In this document: in pieces, positions 25,814 to 34,813 of the stretch | Layout of the letters: the number at the start of each line of letters is the position of its first letter | Numbering within the stretch: position 1 is the stretch's first letter | Source of the DNA: Acidisoma sp. PAMC 29798 | GTDB lineage: Bacteria > Pseudomonadota > Alphaproteobacteria > Acetobacterales > Acetobacteraceae | NCBI RefSeq assembly: GCF_030252425.1 | Contig: NZ_CP126994.1 | Span: 2,170,001-2,234,000, forward strand | Direction: 5' to 3' | Length of the DNA stretch: 64,000 nt | The notes under the pieces: model-generated | Database searches by the model: none | Told to the model about the DNA's origin: nothing | Seen by the model: only the letters and a program-made list of their open reading frames with translations | Made by a program: the position numbers and the translations under genes

Positions 25814-26491
25814 TCATCCTGCGCCGCCGCCGATATGAACCTGGCCCAGGCCTACGAAAGAAAGGTGTCTGGCCGGGGCACGCCACCATGACGACATCCA
25901 GCTCGAAAGACGGTGCAAGCCAGGAGCGATGCTTCCGCCTTCTGGGTCCTGATCGAGGCGAGGCCGGGACGACCGCGGAATGGGAGGTCCGTCCTCGTCG
26001 GGAGGCGGCTGCGGCCAACGGCCGGCCCCGTTCGGAGTGCGCAGGACCAAGGGCAGGACGACGCCGACACAGGCCTTGAAGGGATGCTCGCCGTGACTGA
26101 CTTTAACGTCACCGATTTGTTTGAGAAGGAGGAAACCATTCCCGTCCACGGTCTTCGCCCGTCCGAAACCCCAGCCATCGTCATGCGCGACAATATAAAT
26201 CTTTTCGGTACAGCTCATAATTTCAAGAAGAATCTGTCCACGACGGCATTTGTAGAAACCGTGTTCGATTGCATTGCATAAGAGTTCGTCGATCACGCGC
26301 AGCACCGTGCGAGCGTAGCTCTGAGGGACGGCGCCTTCCGAGGACACGCGAATCTTCAGGCTGAGTCCCTGCTCAAGCGCATCGGACTTTAAACGATCGA
26401 TCAACTCTTCTAACGCTGCCGAAAACCCGATGAATGCCTCAGGATAGCATATCGGCGCGGAGAGCGTTCTCCACATCCCAACTTTATACAT
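25814..26491 (-). CDS. Histidine kinase-like ATPase domain protein
   Basis: 225 residues. The N box VIDELLCNAIEHGFYKC and the G1 box VAHDDGWGFG identify a GHKL ATPase domain like those in HWE/HisKA_2-type kinases or anti-sigma kinases. GNGFLLLKQI is the lid region. No membrane segment or receiver domain is present, and the phospho-acceptor H box is not evident; the first 60 residues may be a degenerate dimerisation helix. The last 65 residues are proline- and arginine-rich with no domain look and probably come from a lost stop codon. It may be a partner of a separate regulator, not identified. Confidence 0.6.
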   Translation of the reverse strand: MYKVGMWRTLSAPICYPEAFIGFSAALEELIDRLKSDALEQGLSLKIRVSSEGAVPQSYARTVLRVIDELLCNAIEHGFYKCRRGQILLEIMSCTEKIYIVAHDDGWGFGRAKTVDGNGFLLLKQIGDVKVSHGEHPFKACVGVVLPLVLRTPNGAGRWPQPPPDEDGPPIPRSSRPRLDQDPEGGSIAPGLHRLSSWMSSWWRAPARHLSFVGLGQVHIGGGAG

Positions 26492-26563
26492 GTCAAGTTC
26501 CGTTCATCTATGGATGGGCTCGTCGAGACGCCACCTCACCCATGTTTCGTTGCGATTTCGGCA

Positions 26564-27226
26564 CTACTTCAGGCTGGCGACCATCGCATCTGCCCCCTTG
26601 TCGATGCCCGTTTTCGCCGCAGCCAAAGAACCCATTGTGGCCATGATGTTCATCGGGCTCGGGTATTGCTTCGTGATATCGGCCCTCAACAGCCGGTTCG
26701 TCTCAGAGTCAAAGATTTCAGTCACGAAGATGACGGAGCCCGTGAACATACCTTCGCCGCCGGCCACGGTTTGAACGCCGTTGTAAAGCCCGCCGGAGAT
26801 GTCGAAGCGCGTCAAAGTCGACAGCACGGGTGTGCTGGCCGCCGCACCCGTCAGGGTCAACCTCACACGGAGTGCGTTCGGCGCAGGCCCATTGATAAGC
26901 GTGAAGCGCTTCGTCAGCGCTTTCTCGAACTTGGCCTGCAAGTAATTCGCCAGCTCGGTCTTGCTCGCATCCGACATGGTACCGAACTGACTCTCCGACC
27001 CACGGTAAATCACAACCGGGTCGATGACGACACTGTCGTAATGTCGCCAGTCGACCGGAGTGGAGAAACGATACGGCACTCGCCCGGCATCGTCCTGGGT
27101 GTTAGGGGCAAGTTGGGCCGAGGACGCGAGGCCAGTGTAGTCAACGGGCTTCGCTGTTCCACATCCTGCCACCGCCACGCAAAGCGCGAGCGCGATCAGT
27201 GCGTTTGTCTTCATGGGGAATTGCAT
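26564..27226 (-). CDS. DUF3313-family lipoprotein
   Basis: About 220 residues from the ATG at 27226 (AGGA upstream). A lipoprotein signal peptide MKTNALIALALCVAVAGC ends in the lipobox V-A-G-C, so the mature protein should be lipid-anchored in the periplasm. The body matches the DUF3313 pattern: SVVIDPVVIYRGSESQFG, LANYLQAKFEKALTKRFTLI, TGSVIFVTEIFDSETNRLL. The function of the family is not known. Its start lies 2 bases before the PqiA stop region, so it is probably translated from the same mRNA as pqiA, which also works at the envelope. Confidence 0.82.
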   Translation of the reverse strand: MQFPMKTNALIALALCVAVAGCGTAKPVDYTGLASSAQLAPNTQDDAGRVPYRFSTPVDWRHYDSVVIDPVVIYRGSESQFGTMSDASKTELANYLQAKFEKALTKRFTLINGPAPNALRVRLTLTGAAASTPVLSTLTRFDISGGLYNGVQTVAGGEGMFTGSVIFVTEIFDSETNRLLRADITKQYPSPMNIMATMGSLAAAKTGIDKGADAMVASLK

Positions 27227-27227
27227 G

Positions 27228-28561
27228 TCATTTCCTGTAGGATTGGGTTGTTGAGACATCGTCGCCAAAGTTGTCCGCGTCCCACATGCTGCGTGGATCG
27301 AAGCTCAGCACGGCCAGCGTGATCAGAACCACGACGGCACCAAAGAATGCCGCGCCTGCCTCAGCGGTGACCGGCGATAGGAGGCCGAACTTGATGAGGC
27401 CAGCGATTGATGCGACGGTTAAGATGTTGACGACAGACCATCGCCCGGACATCTCGATCAGGCGGTAGAACTTGGTGAGTCGTCGCAATACACGCGCGGA
27501 ACCGCCGTGCGTTCTCACCATCTGGGCAAGAGCCGCCATTTTCAGTAGCGGCACGACGACGGCGGTCAGAAATATGATCGCTGCAAGGGGCCAGAGCCCG
27601 CTGCTGGCGAAGGCCATGACGCAGCCTGGGATGGTGAGGGAAACATCCCCGCCATGAGTGTGGATCGTCATGATCGGAAACATGGTCGCAGGGAGGTAGA
27701 AGATTGTGGCTGCGGCAATCAGGACCGAGGTCCGGTACCCGCTGCCAGATTTGCCGCGTCGAAAGATCGTGCCGCAGCGCGCGCAGTACTGGCCTGGCCT
27801 GGCGGCGACAACACGTCCGCAGCAGCGACAGGACACGACAGGTGGGCCCCCAAGATCGATGCGGGTGCCGCCGAAATTGGTGCGGCGGTCACACCATGAG
27901 CCTCTATCGCATCCCATGCCGTCTGCGGCTCAAACGAAACGTCGGTCGCAATCATCGTCACCACGAGGGCGCCAAGACCGAAGATTTCAGGCCCCAGTTG
28001 GACATCTGCGAGCGATGTGAGGTGCGTGTAAGCGATGAGGGCGCCGAAGACGATAATCTCCAGCATGCTCCAGGTCTTCAGACGGTCGCACCAGCATAAC
28101 AGCCTGTAGAGCCAAGCTGGCGGCCGCCTCATGGCCAAACCACCCAGGACGACAAGAAGACACATGAGACGCAGCAGCGGCACAAAAACGACCGCCGCTA
28201 TCATGAGAAACGAGAGCAGCCACCAGCCCCCGCTCAGGAAGGCCGAAGCGCCCGATCTGACCGTAAAACCCTGCGCCTGGTCCAGAACCTGGATTGTCAG
28301 GAAGGGCATGCTCAAGGTGACGCCACCGAACACTAAACTGGTGAGAGCAAGCGCCATCGGCACGGCCATCGTGCTCTGCCAATCGCGGCGGAGCAGGGCA
28401 TCGCAACGCGGGCAGCGGTAATCTACGTCCGCCATCCGTGCTGGCAGGCTCTGCAACAGGCCGCAGTCGTCACAGAGGCGCGGGCTGGCGCCATGGTCCG
28501 AAACCCGCACCGCCGCATGCGCGCCGCTTGTCCAGCTTGATAGTGAGACCGACCCTGCCAC
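27228..28561 (-). pseudogene. pqiA: Paraquat-inducible protein A, split by a probable frameshift
   Basis: Two overlapping frames encode the two halves of a PqiA protein. The first (from 28561) has cysteine pairs CDDCGLLQSLP and CPRCDALL and four membrane segments, to DVSFEPQTAWDAI. The second has CRCCG, CARCGTIF and four more segments (SVLIAAATIFYLPATMFPIM) and ends at 27228. The frames overlap by about 200 bases; adding one base at the C run 27847-27851 joins them in a protein of about 440 residues, the size of E. coli PqiA. Two separate genes with so long an overlap are less likely. No pqiB/MCE gene follows. Confidence 0.72.
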
Positions 28562-28660
28562 GCCCTGACCCTCGTCAACAATGGCGTCAGTCTAGCGGCC
28601 TGATGACAGATTACAAGCCGTCTGGTTGGTTTTTATGAGCGAGGCGCGCTATCGACTTTT

Positions 28661-29290
28661 CTAAGCGCTTTTGGCCGTCTTCCTGGGTGCCCGCTTTGGC
28701 GGGCTCGGGTCGTCCCGCGGTTTGGCCTTGGACGCTGCCGACCATTGCGCCTCGTCAAGAAGGCGATCGAAAAGCCGTTGCCGGTCTTCCTCGGAAAGCG
28801 CCGATAGCCCCAGCATCGAGGTCAGGGTCAGTCCCCAGGCGGCGACCCAGCGCAGGAGCGCCAAGTCGGGGTCGGAGGCTTCGGCCCTGATCGCTTTGAT
28901 CTTTTCGACATCGGCCTCTCGCGTCCCCGTGTGCAGAGCGGGGTCATGCGCGGCGGCGCCCAGAATGGCAAAGACGATTGAGCTTGGAGTCGACATCGCC
29001 TCCCGGATCGTGGCGATCTGTGCCTCGAGGACTGGCTGCGACTGCTGCACGCCGGACGCGGCCAGATAGTTGCGGGAGAAGTCTTCAAAATACTCCGTCT
29101 GGCGTTGGAGCAAAGCCTTGAGCACCGCTTCCTTCGTGGCGAACTGATGCATCAGGCCGCCCTTGCTGATGCCTGCCTCGCGGGCGATGGCGTCCAGCGT
29201 CAGCCGTGCGGGCCCGTCCCGCGCAATGATGGCAAGCGCGGCCTCAAGGACCGCGTTTCTCGATCGTAGCGAACGGGTGGGGTTGTCCAT
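28661..29290 (-). CDS. TetR/AcrR-family transcriptional regulator
   Basis: 209 residues. The DNA-binding domain is typical: AVLEAALAIIARDGPARLTL, then DAIAREAGISKGGLMHQFAT as helix-turn-helix, ending KEAVLKALLQRQ. The C-terminal ligand domain is of the TetR_C type that reads AHDPALHTG. The tail is basic (KPRDDPSPPKRAPRKTAKSA). The ATG at 29290 follows GGAGATAGC. It is a one-component regulator, usually a repressor that releases DNA on binding a small molecule. No divergent target gene is next to it; upstream are only repeats and gene fragments. Confidence 0.88.
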   Translation of the reverse strand: MDNPTRSLRSRNAVLEAALAIIARDGPARLTLDAIAREAGISKGGLMHQFATKEAVLKALLQRQTEYFEDFSRNYLAASGVQQSQPVLEAQIATIREAMSTPSSIVFAILGAAAHDPALHTGTREADVEKIKAIRAEASDPDLALLRWVAAWGLTLTSMLGLSALSEEDRQRLFDRLLDEAQWSAASKAKPRDDPSPPKRAPRKTAKSA

Positions 29291-29459
29291 GCTATCTCCA
29301 AAGGGCCGGCACGTCCTGTGCCCGATCGGGCCGTCGTGTCAGGATATGCTGCCTCGATCAAACAAGCACAGACCATAGAGATTGTTTTTGCTCTTCCGAA
29401 GCTATGGCCCCTCGTCCGGTTCCAGCATCCGCAACTTGCGCCCGACCGCCCGCGCCCGC

Positions 29460-29588
29460 ATGCGCGACCAACCGGGCATGCGGTTCCGCTTGATCCGTCA
29501 CCTCCGCGCCACGTGCGTCGTCTATGGCGCGGCGTATGATTTCGAAGCCCTGCGCGGTGTCTCTGTGGCTACGGCGACCGTCGCGTAA
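29460..29588 (+). pseudogene. Duplicated tail of the zinc-ribbon gene (copy 2)
   Basis: Codes for MRDQPGMRFRLIRHLRATCV and on to the stop, matching residues 71-112 of the gene at 25390 almost throughout. The second cysteine of the last pair is Tyr (C-V-V-Y), so the zinc site is lost. The membrane anchor and first cysteine pair are absent. The match continues through the stop into the 3' flank and the repeat arm. Confidence 0.75.
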
Positions 29589-29605
29589 TTCCACCACCGC
29601 ATCGT

Positions 29606-29636
29606 CGTAGGGCGGATGAGCGCAGCGTTATCCGCC
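29606..29636 (+). repeat. CGTAGGGCGGATGAGCGCAG repeat arm
   Basis: Second direct copy of the arm at 25746, at the same distance from the duplicated gene tail, followed by the shared flank motif ACGCATGAGCCAGACG. Confidence 0.7.
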
Positions 29637-29710
29637 AACAACGCATGAGCCAGACGTCTTCTCTGGAACAGACGGCGCCTGTGGGAATCGGCCATCCCTC
29701 CGTTGCGAAG

Positions 29711-29775
29711 TGTATGGCGCGGCGTACATCGACGCCGCGCGCCGTGTATATTGGGCCAAGGCCACCATTGCGCAA
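29711..29775 (+). pseudogene. Worn third copy of the zinc-ribbon gene tail
   Basis: Reads VYGAAYIDAARRVYWAKATI, recognisably the last 20 or so codons of the gene at 25390 (AEYDFDAARGVFVAMATVA) with several substitutions and a lost stop. It is again followed by the repeat family. Confidence 0.6.
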
Positions 29776-29779
29776 TTCC

Positions 29780-29851
29780 GGCGGAATACGCTCCGCTTTT
29801 CCGCCCTACCACCGCGTCGTCGTAGGGCGGATGAGCGAAGCGTTATCCGCC
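29780..29851. repeat. Paired CGTAGGGCGGAT inverted repeat
   Basis: GGCGGAATACGCTCCGCTTT to CCGCCCTAC (29780-29809) faces CGTAGGGCGGATGAGCGAAG to TCCGCC (29821-29851). The arms are near reverse complements and form a long hairpin of the same type as the one after iolG. Confidence 0.7.
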
Positions 29852-29925
29852 AATCACGCATGGGCTAGACGTCTTGACCACGGCTGTCTACGAGAGCTGG
29901 CTGGCGTTCGCCTATGAAATGACTT

Positions 29926-30299
29926 TTATCCAGGTGAAGCATCCCGGATTTCAAATGCACAGGAGCCAAAGTCTATGTGCGATGTATCTTCGCCGCCAAG
30001 GCTATAGCCCTCCAGGAGGGTGGGATATCCATCGGCCAGGAACACGAGGCAAGAAATCCCATACCGCATTCCATTACTGCTGATCCAGGCGTCCCCAAGC
30101 GGGGATCGAAGACCGTCTGGCAACCAGATTCGTGCGTGTGCCACCAGGTCAGTGAAGAACCCAAAGCCAGAATTTGGCCTTTTGGCCGCCTCGCAAAGCT
30201 GAAAAAGGTTTCAATCTCTGGCGTCAGGCTGGGATAGTCGAGATAGGCCGCCGCGATGCGTCGAAGAACCGCGACTTCAAGATCATTGAGCCTTGCCAT
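29926..30299 (-). pseudogene. Hypothetical gene with a single-base frameshift
   Basis: The start MARLNDLEVAVLRRIAAAYL (30299) runs to TFFSFARRPKG and then the natural-looking continuation is in the next frame: NSGFGFFTDLVAHARIWLPD, RYGISCLVFLADGYPTLLEG, ending IRDASPG at 29926. Adding one A to the AAAA run of the coding strand (TTTT near 30178-30181 on the plus strand) would give one protein of about 124 residues. I do not recognise the family; it is soluble and contains no known motif. Confidence 0.6.
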
Positions 30300-30483
30300 G
30301 AGCCGGCACCTCACCCCTCACGACCGCTTTCGGGCTGCCTTGTGCAGAATCAGACATTCGGTTTGCGGCGGATTCTGGCGCATAGCCGCCGGGACGAGGC
30401 GAGGCTCGATGTCCGCTTTCAGGATCGTTAGATCGGTCCAGTAGCGCCAGGTAATGATCGACAACCCGCGCCCTCGCCCTCCC

Positions 30484-31803
30484 CTACACCTCGTCGGGTT
30501 CCAACGCTTCCGCGATCTCGGCTTCGATCTCCAGCAACTCGTCCGCCCGCGCGCCCTCGACCGCTTCCAGCGTCCGCAGCTTGCGCCCCACCGCCCGGGC
30601 CCGTGTGCGTGCGGTTTCGATCGTATTCGTCATCGCCGAAGCGTTCTTGGCGAGTTTGCCCAGCACCACGTCCATCTTCATCATCTCAGTCTTCGTGGCG
30701 CCCAGCAGCGCGCGAATCTGGTCCGCCTTCTCCTCCAGCGCCAGCGTGACGTGGCCGAGCTGCACCGTGCGCAATAACGCCGGAAACAGGCTCGGCCCGA
30801 GGATCATGACGCGGTATTCGCGGCTCATTTCCTCCAGCAATCCCGGCACCCGCGCGACCTCGGCATACAAGCCATCGGTCGCGAGATAGAGCACACCGAA
30901 TTCCACCGTCACGGGTGGGTTGATGTATTTTTCGTGGATCTTGCGGCTCTCGTCCCGCAGACGCCGTTCCAAACCACGACGCGCCTGCTTCTCGCCCTCG
31001 GCATCGCCCGCTTCGGCCGCCGCGATCAAACGCTCATAGTCCTCCACAGGGAATTTCGCATCCACCGGCAGCCAGACACGCGGGCCGCCGCGCATCGGCA
31101 TGGCGACCGCGAAATCCACCATGTCGTCGGTATCGTCTCGCAGCTTGCGATTGGCCTCGAAACTGCCCATCGGCAAAACGTCTTCCAGCATGGCGCGCAA
31201 TTGCGCCTCACCCCAGCCGCCGCGCGTCTTCACATTGGTGAACAGGCGCTTGATGTCGCCAATCTGTGCCGTCACCGCCTGAACATCGCCCAACGCCTTC
31301 TGCACCGCCGCGAATTGATCGATCACCCGGGCGAAGCTCTGCTCCATCTGCTTCTCGACCGCCGCATGAAGCTGTTCATTGACGGTCTTCTGAATCTCCC
31401 CCAGCCGCTTCTCATTGCTTTCACGCAGCACGGTGAGTTGCGTCTCCAAAGTCGTGCTGATGCGGCGCTGCTCCTCGGCCGAGGCCAGACGCATGGCGTC
31501 AATCGCCGTCGCGACCGTGGTGGTGGCGTTGGTGATCTGCTCGAAGGCTTTGGACAGGGCGCCCGTGGTGCCGGTCTGGATGGCGCCGGTCAGGCCGCGC
31601 TCGCTCGCCGCCATATGCGCGCGCGTCGTCTCCGCCTCCGAACGCAGGCCGGCGAGGATCTGCTCACCCTGGATGCGCAGCCGTTCGCCCGCAGCCTCTC
31701 GGCCTGCCACGCCACTGCGGGCGGTCAGCACCGCGATAATCCCCAGCGCCACGGCAATCAGGCCGAGGACGAGGGTGAGCAGAAGCGACAGGGTCAAGCG
31801 CAA
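30484..31803 (-). CDS. rmuC: DNA recombination protein RmuC
   Basis: 439 residues. An N-terminal membrane anchor (LTLSLLLTLVLGLIAVALGI) is followed by a long coiled coil with many Q, E, A and then the RmuC nuclease-like core: LFTNVKTRGGWGEAQLRAML, VDAKFPVEDYERL, YINPPVTVEFGVLYLATDGL and EYRVMILGPSLFPALL. RmuC limits certain DNA rearrangements. The start is a TTG at 31803, overlapping the phaC end by 10 bases with GAAGG upstream, which implies coupling; an internal ATG start would remove the anchor. Confidence 0.9.
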   Translation of the reverse strand: MRLTLSLLLTLVLGLIAVALGIIAVLTARSGVAGREAAGERLRIQGEQILAGLRSEAETTRAHMAASERGLTGAIQTGTTGALSKAFEQITNATTTVATAIDAMRLASAEEQRRISTTLETQLTVLRESNEKRLGEIQKTVNEQLHAAVEKQMEQSFARVIDQFAAVQKALGDVQAVTAQIGDIKRLFTNVKTRGGWGEAQLRAMLEDVLPMGSFEANRKLRDDTDDMVDFAVAMPMRGGPRVWLPVDAKFPVEDYERLIAAAEAGDAEGEKQARRGLERRLRDESRKIHEKYINPPVTVEFGVLYLATDGLYAEVARVPGLLEEMSREYRVMILGPSLFPALLRTVQLGHVTLALEEKADQIRALLGATKTEMMKMDVVLGKLAKNASAMTNTIETARTRARAVGRKLRTLEAVEGARADELLEIEAEIAEALEPDEV

Positions 31804-33614
31804 ACCTTCACATAGGAACCCGGTGCCGCTTCGATCACCGGTGCGGCGTCAGACCCAGGTGTGCGGCCGGGCACCGTTTCAGGCGCGAGGCGGGACACCC
31901 AGCGCTGCCAATCCGGCCACCAAGACCCCGCCATTTCCGTGGCACCCGCTTCCCAGTCATCGGCCTCCTCCGGCGTTGAGGAGGCCACCCAGTGGCTGTA
32001 TTTGCCGGACTCGGGGGAATTCACCACGCCCGCGATATGGCCCGAAGCCGCGAGCACGAAACGCTTGCTGCCCTTGAGGCTCTTCAAGCCGCGATAGGTC
32101 GATTTCCAGGGCGTGATATGGTCTTCCCGCGCCGCCAGCATATAGATCGGCAGATTGACGAGCGAAATGTCGATCGGCACGCCCTTCAGCGTCACGCCGC
32201 CAGGTTCCACTAGGCGGTTCTGCTGATACATATTACGCAGATAGAAACTATGCATCGCCGCCGGCATGCGCGTGCTGTCACTGTTCCAATAGAGCAGATC
32301 GAAGGGAAAGGCCTCGTTGCCGAGCAAGTAGTTATTGACCACGAAGGACCAGATGAGGTCGTTCGCCCGCAGCATATTGAAAGTCTGCGCCATCTCCGAC
32401 CCTTCGAGATAGCCGCGCTTGCTCATCTTCTCTTCCAGCGCCTGGATCTGCTGCTCATCAATGAAGACGCCGAGTTCACCCGCTTCCGAGAAATCGATCA
32501 GCGTCACCAGGAAGGTGGCGGATTTGATGCGCTTGTCCTTCTTCACGGCCATCCAGGCGAGCGTCGCAGTCAGCAGCGTGCCGCCGAGGCAATAGCCGAT
32601 GGCATTGATGGCTTTTTCGCCGGTCGCCTTTTCGATGGCATCGAGCGCCGGCAAAATGCCTTCGCTCATGTAGTCCTCGAAATCCTTGGTCGCGAGATCC
32701 TCGTCCGGATTGACCCAGCTGACCATGAACACGGTGTGGCCCTGGGCCACCGCCCAGCGCACGAAACTGTTCTTCGCCCGCAGATCGAGGATGTAATATT
32801 TGTTGATCCAGGGCGGAATGATCAGCAGCGGCCGCTTCAGCACCTGGGGTGTTGAGGGGTCATATTGAATGAGCTGCATCAGCGGCGTTTGCCACACCAC
32901 CTGGCCGGGCGTGGTGGCGATGGTCTCCCCCATGCGGAAGGCCTCGGCATCGCTCATGCGAATGCGCAGATTGCCGCGCCCGCGTTCCAGATCCGTCAGC
33001 AGATTGGTCAGGCCCTTGAGCAGGTTCTCGCCGCCCGTCTCCACCGTGCGGCGCAGCACTTCGGGGTTGGTCAGAACGAAGTTGCTCGGGCTCAGCGCAT
33101 CGACGAATTGGCGGGAATAGAAATCCACCTTCTGGGCGACCTTGGGGTCGAGCCCATCGACGTCACGCACCACTTCCTGCACGAAACGGGCGGACAGCAG
33201 ATAGCTCTGCTTGATGAAATCGAAGATTTCATTGTCGCGCCAGGCGCCGTCCTTGAAGCGGCGGTCCTTCGGATCGACCTCGATCACCGGTTCGGAGTCG
33301 ATGCCCATCATGCGCCGCGTCGTGTTCTGCCACAGCGTCATGTAATCCTGCCACAGGCCGAGCTGCGCCTGCATCAGCCGCGCCGGGTTGGACATCAGCT
33401 TGGTGGTCATTTCCAGGAAGGCGCCCCCGATATTGAGCGGGTCGGCGGCGGAGGCGGAAGGCAGACCGGCCTCGGTCTTGGACTGACCCTGGCGCTTCAG
33501 CCAGCCGAGCAGGATGCGCTGGGACCGCTCGGCGATGTCCGTCATGGTCCGTCGGACAAGCTCCGGATCGGGTAGCCGGATGTCCGGTACCTCCGGTTTT
33601 TCTTGGTCGGCCAT
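31794..33614 (-). CDS. phaC: Class I poly(3-hydroxyalkanoate) synthase
   Basis: 606 residues. It polymerises (R)-3-hydroxyacyl-CoA to PHA at the granule surface. The alpha/beta-hydrolase core has the lipase-like box GYCLGG with catalytic Cys, the substrate region LIIPPWINKYYILDLRAKNS, VNPDEDLATKDF (a usual PhaC stretch), AREDHITPW with the catalytic Asp, and GHIAGVVN with the catalytic His. Length and N-terminal domain are those of class I. No phaR, phaA/B or phasin lies beside it; it overlaps rmuC. It is divergent from the lipoprotein gene. Confidence 0.94.
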   Translation of the reverse strand: MADQEKPEVPDIRLPDPELVRRTMTDIAERSQRILLGWLKRQGQSKTEAGLPSASAADPLNIGGAFLEMTTKLMSNPARLMQAQLGLWQDYMTLWQNTTRRMMGIDSEPVIEVDPKDRRFKDGAWRDNEIFDFIKQSYLLSARFVQEVVRDVDGLDPKVAQKVDFYSRQFVDALSPSNFVLTNPEVLRRTVETGGENLLKGLTNLLTDLERGRGNLRIRMSDAEAFRMGETIATTPGQVVWQTPLMQLIQYDPSTPQVLKRPLLIIPPWINKYYILDLRAKNSFVRWAVAQGHTVFMVSWVNPDEDLATKDFEDYMSEGILPALDAIEKATGEKAINAIGYCLGGTLLTATLAWMAVKKDKRIKSATFLVTLIDFSEAGELGVFIDEQQIQALEEKMSKRGYLEGSEMAQTFNMLRANDLIWSFVVNNYLLGNEAFPFDLLYWNSDSTRMPAAMHSFYLRNMYQQNRLVEPGGVTLKGVPIDISLVNLPIYMLAAREDHITPWKSTYRGLKSLKGSKRFVLAASGHIAGVVNSPESGKYSHWVASSTPEEADDWEAGATEMAGSWWPDWQRWVSRLAPETVPGRTPGSDAAPVIEAAPGSYVKVCA

Positions 33615-33672
33615 GAAGCTGTCCTTTCCGGCTTTCTATGCTTGGGCTAGATCAAGCGCCGTCTTCAAGGAC

Positions 33673-34755
33673 ATGCGCGGGATGTTGCTAGCCGATTCAG
33701 AGGGTAAGGCCCGGAAGGCGCGGGTTCAACCCGTGCCGAAAGCCGGATGGGGTTCGAAAAGCATGGCCCTGGCCGGGCTTTGCTTCACGCTGAGCGTGTC
33801 GGCCTGTTCGGATGTGCCGAACAGTGTCAACCCGGTGTCGTGGTGGCATAGCATGGAGGGTGGTGCCATCGCGCAGGACCGCCCGCCACCGCCCAAGGAC
33901 ACCGACCCCTATCCGAATTTGGCGGATGCGCCTCAGAAGCCCGCCGGCATACCGGATTGGGAATGGCAGGCGATGAGCACGACGCTGGCGCAGCAGCGCG
34001 CGCAGGCGAAGGGCTATGCCGCCGCGAACCCGATCCCGACGCTGCCCAAGGCGCCGCCGGTCGCGGCCGCGCCGCCTGCCCCAGTCGCGCCTGCCGTCCC
34101 TGCGACCACGGCCGCCGCCGCGACCACGACGGATAGCGACGATGCCGGCTCCGCCATGACCTTCGACGGGCCGACCGCGACGCCCAAGACCGCCGGCCCG
34201 AAGATTGTCGCCATTCCCGGCGCCACCACGGGCGCCGACACGACAACGAAATTCTTCGCGCCGAACAACCAGCTCACCGTTCCCGGCGCCCTGGTGCCGC
34301 CGCCGGCCTTGCCGGAGGAGGCGGCACTGCCGCCGGTGCCCGCCACCATGCCCTTGCCGCCCAGCGTGCCGGGCTTCGATGTGCCGCAGATACCCACGCC
34401 CTATGTGCAGCCGGTCCCCCTGCCCCAGCCGGTGGCCTATGTGGCGCCGGCGCCCCTGCCGAACATCCCGCCCTTGCTGATCGCCTTCGCGCCCGGTTCA
34501 GCCATCCTCACGGCGCGGATGCAAGTTCGTCTGAAGACCTTCGCGGATGCCCGCCAGACGGCACGCATCGCCGTCACCGGCTTCGGCGATGCCGGCGGCA
34601 CGGCGCTCGACGCGCAGGCGGCGGTGATGCCGCTGGCGCTGGAGCGTGCACGCGCCATCACCGTGCAATTGCTGGCCGATGGTGTGGCCCCCAAGCAGGT
34701 CGCCACGGATGCGCGCGCTTTGGGCAGCGGCGGGCTGGCCCGGCTGATCGATTGA
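33673..34755 (+). CDS. Proline-rich OmpA-like lipoprotein
   Basis: About 360 residues. A hydrophobic stretch MALAGLCFTLSVSAC ends in a lipobox (V-S-A-C), so the protein is probably anchored in the envelope. Residues after it are rich in Pro, Ala and Thr (low-complexity linker), and the last 95 residues form an OmpA-like peptidoglycan-binding domain (IAFAPGSAILTARMQVRLKT, then LALERARAITVQLLADGVAP). The start is uncertain: 33673 and 33682 give a basic N-region before the signal, 33763 begins right at the hydrophobic part. It may link outer membrane and cell wall. Confidence 0.72.
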   Translation: MRGMLLADSEGKARKARVQPVPKAGWGSKSMALAGLCFTLSVSACSDVPNSVNPVSWWHSMEGGAIAQDRPPPPKDTDPYPNLADAPQKPAGIPDWEWQAMSTTLAQQRAQAKGYAAANPIPTLPKAPPVAAAPPAPVAPAVPATTAAAATTTDSDDAGSAMTFDGPTATPKTAGPKIVAIPGATTGADTTTKFFAPNNQLTVPGALVPPPALPEEAALPPVPATMPLPPSVPGFDVPQIPTPYVQPVPLPQPVAYVAPAPLPNIPPLLIAFAPGSAILTARMQVRLKTFADARQTARIAVTGFGDAGGTALDAQAAVMPLALERARAITVQLLADGVAPKQVATDARALGSGGLARLID

Positions 34756-34813
34756 GCGTAACCGCTGCACCCCCGCTTTCGCCCTCGCTTTAACTCCAGC
34801 CGGATCGCCTGCC

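Noticed and set aside
27228-28561. Two separate, complete pqiA-like genes
   Set aside because: A 200-base overlap and a one-base rescue at a homopolymer fit a frameshift better, though split PqiA proteins do exist.
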